Assembly: GCA_934090775.1 (NCBI GenBank)
Contig: CAKOKF010000006.1
Coordinates: 1 to 24,567 of the forward strand
DNA from: an uncultured Bacilli bacterium
Lineage (GTDB): Bacteria > Bacillota_I > Bacilli_A > RF39 > UBA660
Length of the DNA: 24,567 nucleotides
Direction of reading: 5' to 3'
Shown here: piece by piece, positions 23,001 through 24,567 of the stretch
How the letters are laid out: every line of letters starts with the position of its first letter
How positions within the stretch are numbered: the first letter of the stretch is position 1
Position numbers and translations under genes: made by a program
Notes under the pieces: model-generated
What the model saw: only the letters and a program-made list of their open reading frames with translations
Told to the model about the DNA's origin: nothing
Database searches by the model: none

Positions 23001-23076
23001 AATTATCTTCCTTTTCAAGGGTTATATCCTACCACTTTTTCTAATATTTCACAACTAGTAAATTGCTATTTTCAAG

Positions 23077-23110
23077 AAAAAAAGACTTATTTATTAATTA
23101 AATTCGTCTT
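23077..23110 (-). terminator. Intrinsic terminator after the anchored 186-residue protein gene
   Basis: Leftward: AAGAC (23110-23106), an internal ATTTA/TAAAT helix after a two-base mismatch, GTCTT (23086-23082), then seven T in all. It separates the small anchored protein from the alpha-CTD-like operon. Confidence 0.65.
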
Positions 23111-23124
23111 CCTATTTATAAAAC

Positions 23125-23685
23125 TTATCTATTTTCATCATAAGTATTAATTGTCTTATCAGAAACCTTAGTATAATAAGTTTTCACTTGTTCTTCTATT
23201 TTCTTAACCATTTCGGCAGTATCAATTTTTGCATTAGCCTCTTTTATCTTTTTAGGCACTTTATCTTCAAATAAAGCATTATTATTCACATTAACTATAT
23301 CATCATCTAAAAAGCGATAACTATAAATAACATTACTAGTCGTATCTTGATAAATTTTATTCTCACGCAAGTAATATTTACCAGTTGCTACCCTAAGATA
23401 AACTTCTTTATAGCCGTCTTCTAAGACTATTCCTAAAGGTTCATAAGTATAAAATCTTTTAATGTCTTTAGTGCCATTATATCGTTTGTCTTGATTGATT
23501 GTTTCATCGGCCTTAGTATCTTTAAGCTTAATGTCTTCTAAAACCTTCTCATATAAATAATCACTATCCGTAAGATAAGTATTATTATCTACTTCTTCTT
23601 TTTTATTTCTTTTAATACCTATCGTTAGAAGTGCCCCTATTAAAACAACAACAACTATTCCTAAAGCAATCTTTCTTTTAGTCAT
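23125..23685 (-). CDS. Unknown small extracytoplasmic protein with N-terminal anchor
   Basis: No family recognised. The 186-residue protein starts with a basic MTKRK and a hydrophobic stretch at about 6-24 (ALGIVVVVLIGALLTIGI) without a lipobox or clear cleavage site, so it is probably a membrane anchor. The rest is hydrophilic, about half beta in character (GIVLEDGYKEVYLRVATGKY at about 85-104) with a helical lysine/glutamate-rich end. No cysteines and no catalytic signature are seen. GGGAG precedes the ATG by eight bases. It is flanked by its own promoter and a terminator, so it is likely a single-gene transcript. Confidence 0.8.
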   Translation of the reverse strand: MTKRKIALGIVVVVLIGALLTIGIKRNKKEEVDNNTYLTDSDYLYEKVLEDIKLKDTKADETINQDKRYNGTKDIKRFYTYEPLGIVLEDGYKEVYLRVATGKYYLRENKIYQDTTSNVIYSYRFLDDDIVNVNNNALFEDKVPKKIKEANAKIDTAEMVKKIEEQVKTYYTKVSDKTINTYDENR

Positions 23686-23731
23686 CTAAGATTCTCCCTT
23701 TCCACCTCTAAATTAGCACAATTTTTAAGGT

Positions 23732-23772
23732 ATTACAATATAATATATCTTTTGCTGTCAAACTAGTGTCAA
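23732..23772 (-). promoter_or_regulatory. Promoter region with two direct TTGACA boxes
   Basis: Minus strand TTGACA occurs at 23772-23767 and again at 23761-23756, 11 bases apart. The second has TGTAAT (23737-23732) at 18 bases, a fair -10. The first would need a poorer -10 within the ATATAT stretch. The downstream gene is the anchored 186-residue protein. Confidence 0.55.
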
Positions 23773-23781
23773 GATAATTTT

Positions 23782-24357
23782 TTAACTTAATAAAGGATAA
23801 CCACTCCAAAAGTACTCAAAAATATCATTTAAAATATTAAAATAATTGTCTTGTTCTTCACTAACTATTACTTTTTTAGCCAAATCATTAACTAATTCTT
23901 CTTTAGCTTGACTATACAAGTTGACCAATTCCTCCTTATCCAGCACTTGTTCTTTTAAAATTTTTAATTTGCTTACATAATTACTCAAAAAATCTATTTC
24001 TAATTCAATTTTTTTATCTACCAGGTCTTCTAGGGCATTTGCTTCTTCATATAAAATTAAAGCTTCATAATAAGGTGTACAATCTATTTCTAAATCATTA
24101 AAATTCTTATTAATATACTCTTTTAAATCAGTTAAAGAATAATCATCAATATTATCTTTTTGGAGATTTCGACAAATCTTACTGTCTAAAACATAACCTT
24201 GAAAATAAATTTTATTTAATTCAATCGTCTTTTGTACTTGATACTCTCCATTAGAACTCTCTTCTAAAGAATAACAATCGCTAATAAATTTTGCCATCCT
24301 TTCTTGTATATTATTGTTATAAAGCTTTATTGTTTTTATTATTTCTTCCATTGTCAT
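23782..24357 (-). CDS. Unknown small helical cytoplasmic protein
   Basis: No family recognised. The 191-residue protein is acidic and nearly all helical, with long heptad-like helices (ALEDLVDKKIELEIDFLSNY at about 108-127; EELVNLYSQAKEELVNDLAK at about 142-161). It has no membrane segment, and two lone cysteines sit in the first half. Its ATG follows the stop of the small membrane protein by one base, with GAGGT before it, so the two are translated together and may work together. No terminator hairpin is evident after its stop, though a fresh promoter follows. Confidence 0.8.
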   Translation of the reverse strand: MTMEEIIKTIKLYNNNIQERMAKFISDCYSLEESSNGEYQVQKTIELNKIYFQGYVLDSKICRNLQKDNIDDYSLTDLKEYINKNFNDLEIDCTPYYEALILYEEANALEDLVDKKIELEIDFLSNYVSKLKILKEQVLDKEELVNLYSQAKEELVNDLAKKVIVSEEQDNYFNILNDIFEYFWSGYPLLS

Positions 24358-24358
24358 T

Positions 24359-24553
24359 CTAACCTCGACTAATAAATAAGTAAGTTAACACAGCTACAGC
24401 CCCAGCAATAAAACCAACACTTAAGGTTAAGAGTAATGTGTTTATATAACCATTATCAGTACTACTACTTGTACTTGCATTTTCTTTTTTGGTTAATACT
24501 CTACTCATTGGTTTATGCATAGTAACACCATTATTTATAGTTTCTTCTTGCAT
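24359..24553 (-). CDS. Small single-pass membrane protein, start uncertain at window edge
   Basis: At least 54-65 residues: a polar Ser/Thr/Asn-rich N-terminal part (ENASTSSSTDNGY) and one C-terminal membrane segment of about 23 residues (INTLLLTLSVGFIAGAVAVL) ending in SRG. The ATG at 24553 has no ribosome binding site in the 14 bases left. An internal ATG at 24520 has GGTG five bases before it. The frame is also open to the window edge, so the gene may begin further upstream. It is coupled to the downstream helical protein. Function unknown. Confidence 0.65.
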   Translation of the reverse strand: MQEETINNGVTMHKPMSRVLTKKENASTSSSTDNGYINTLLLTLSVGFIAGAVAVLTYLFISRG

Positions 24554-24567
24554 TTTTGCAAATGTTT

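Noticed and set aside
1..24567. tRNA genes, CRISPR arrays, origins or attachment sites
   Set aside because: The intergenic gaps are short, and none showed cloverleaf arms, spaced repeats or DnaA-box clusters on reading both strands.

Overview
The window comes from a very AT-rich (roughly 30% GC by eye), low-GC Gram-positive genome. The Bacillus-type DnaB/DnaI helicase loaders, a phosphoketolase, an Rnf-type complex and the general gene set suggest an uncultured member of the Bacilli or a Mollicutes-neighbouring gut lineage (for example RF39-like); this placement is an inference. Tryptophan is encoded by TGG in the intact genes I checked, so the standard bacterial code fits. TGA is nearly absent as a stop: 1 of 22 genes. 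Twenty-one of the 22 genes lie on the minus strand, and no gene-free stretch exceeds about 300 bases. I saw no tRNA, rRNA, CRISPR array or insertion sequence.

Left end (1-4106, minus): uvrC, rnfC and rnfD are translationally coupled by short overlaps. UvrC carries an in-frame 312-bp tandem duplication. RnfC and RnfD look reduced, without the usual NADH/FMN loop and without the usual covalent-flavin motif. A divergent single-domain YigZ/IMPACT gene (4200-4559, plus) is the only rightward gene. It converges on rpsB-tsf and shares a bidirectional terminator with it.

Middle (4593-16009): rpsB-tsf has a clear promoter and a structured leader, and the encoded S2 has a Rho_N/SAP-like C-terminal extension. 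Next come a membrane-anchored GH3 hexosaminidase-like protein, an unknown helical protein and a large WG-repeat/zinc-knuckle/pentapeptide protein. After these lie the envelope operon uppS-cdsA-rseP (undecaprenyl diphosphate, CDP-diacylglycerol, site-2 protease) and dnaB-dnaI for replication initiation.

Right part (16066-24553): an anchored thioredoxin-fold protein with an unknown basic membrane protein, then a monocistronic phosphoketolase. Beyond it is a two-gene operon encoding proteins built almost entirely from helix-hairpin-helix modules that resemble the RNA polymerase alpha-subunit C-terminal domain. One has a single unit and the other a double unit repeated at exactly 297 residues. 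I regard this pair as the best candidate for an undescribed system. Three small proteins of unknown function, two with a membrane anchor, close the window.
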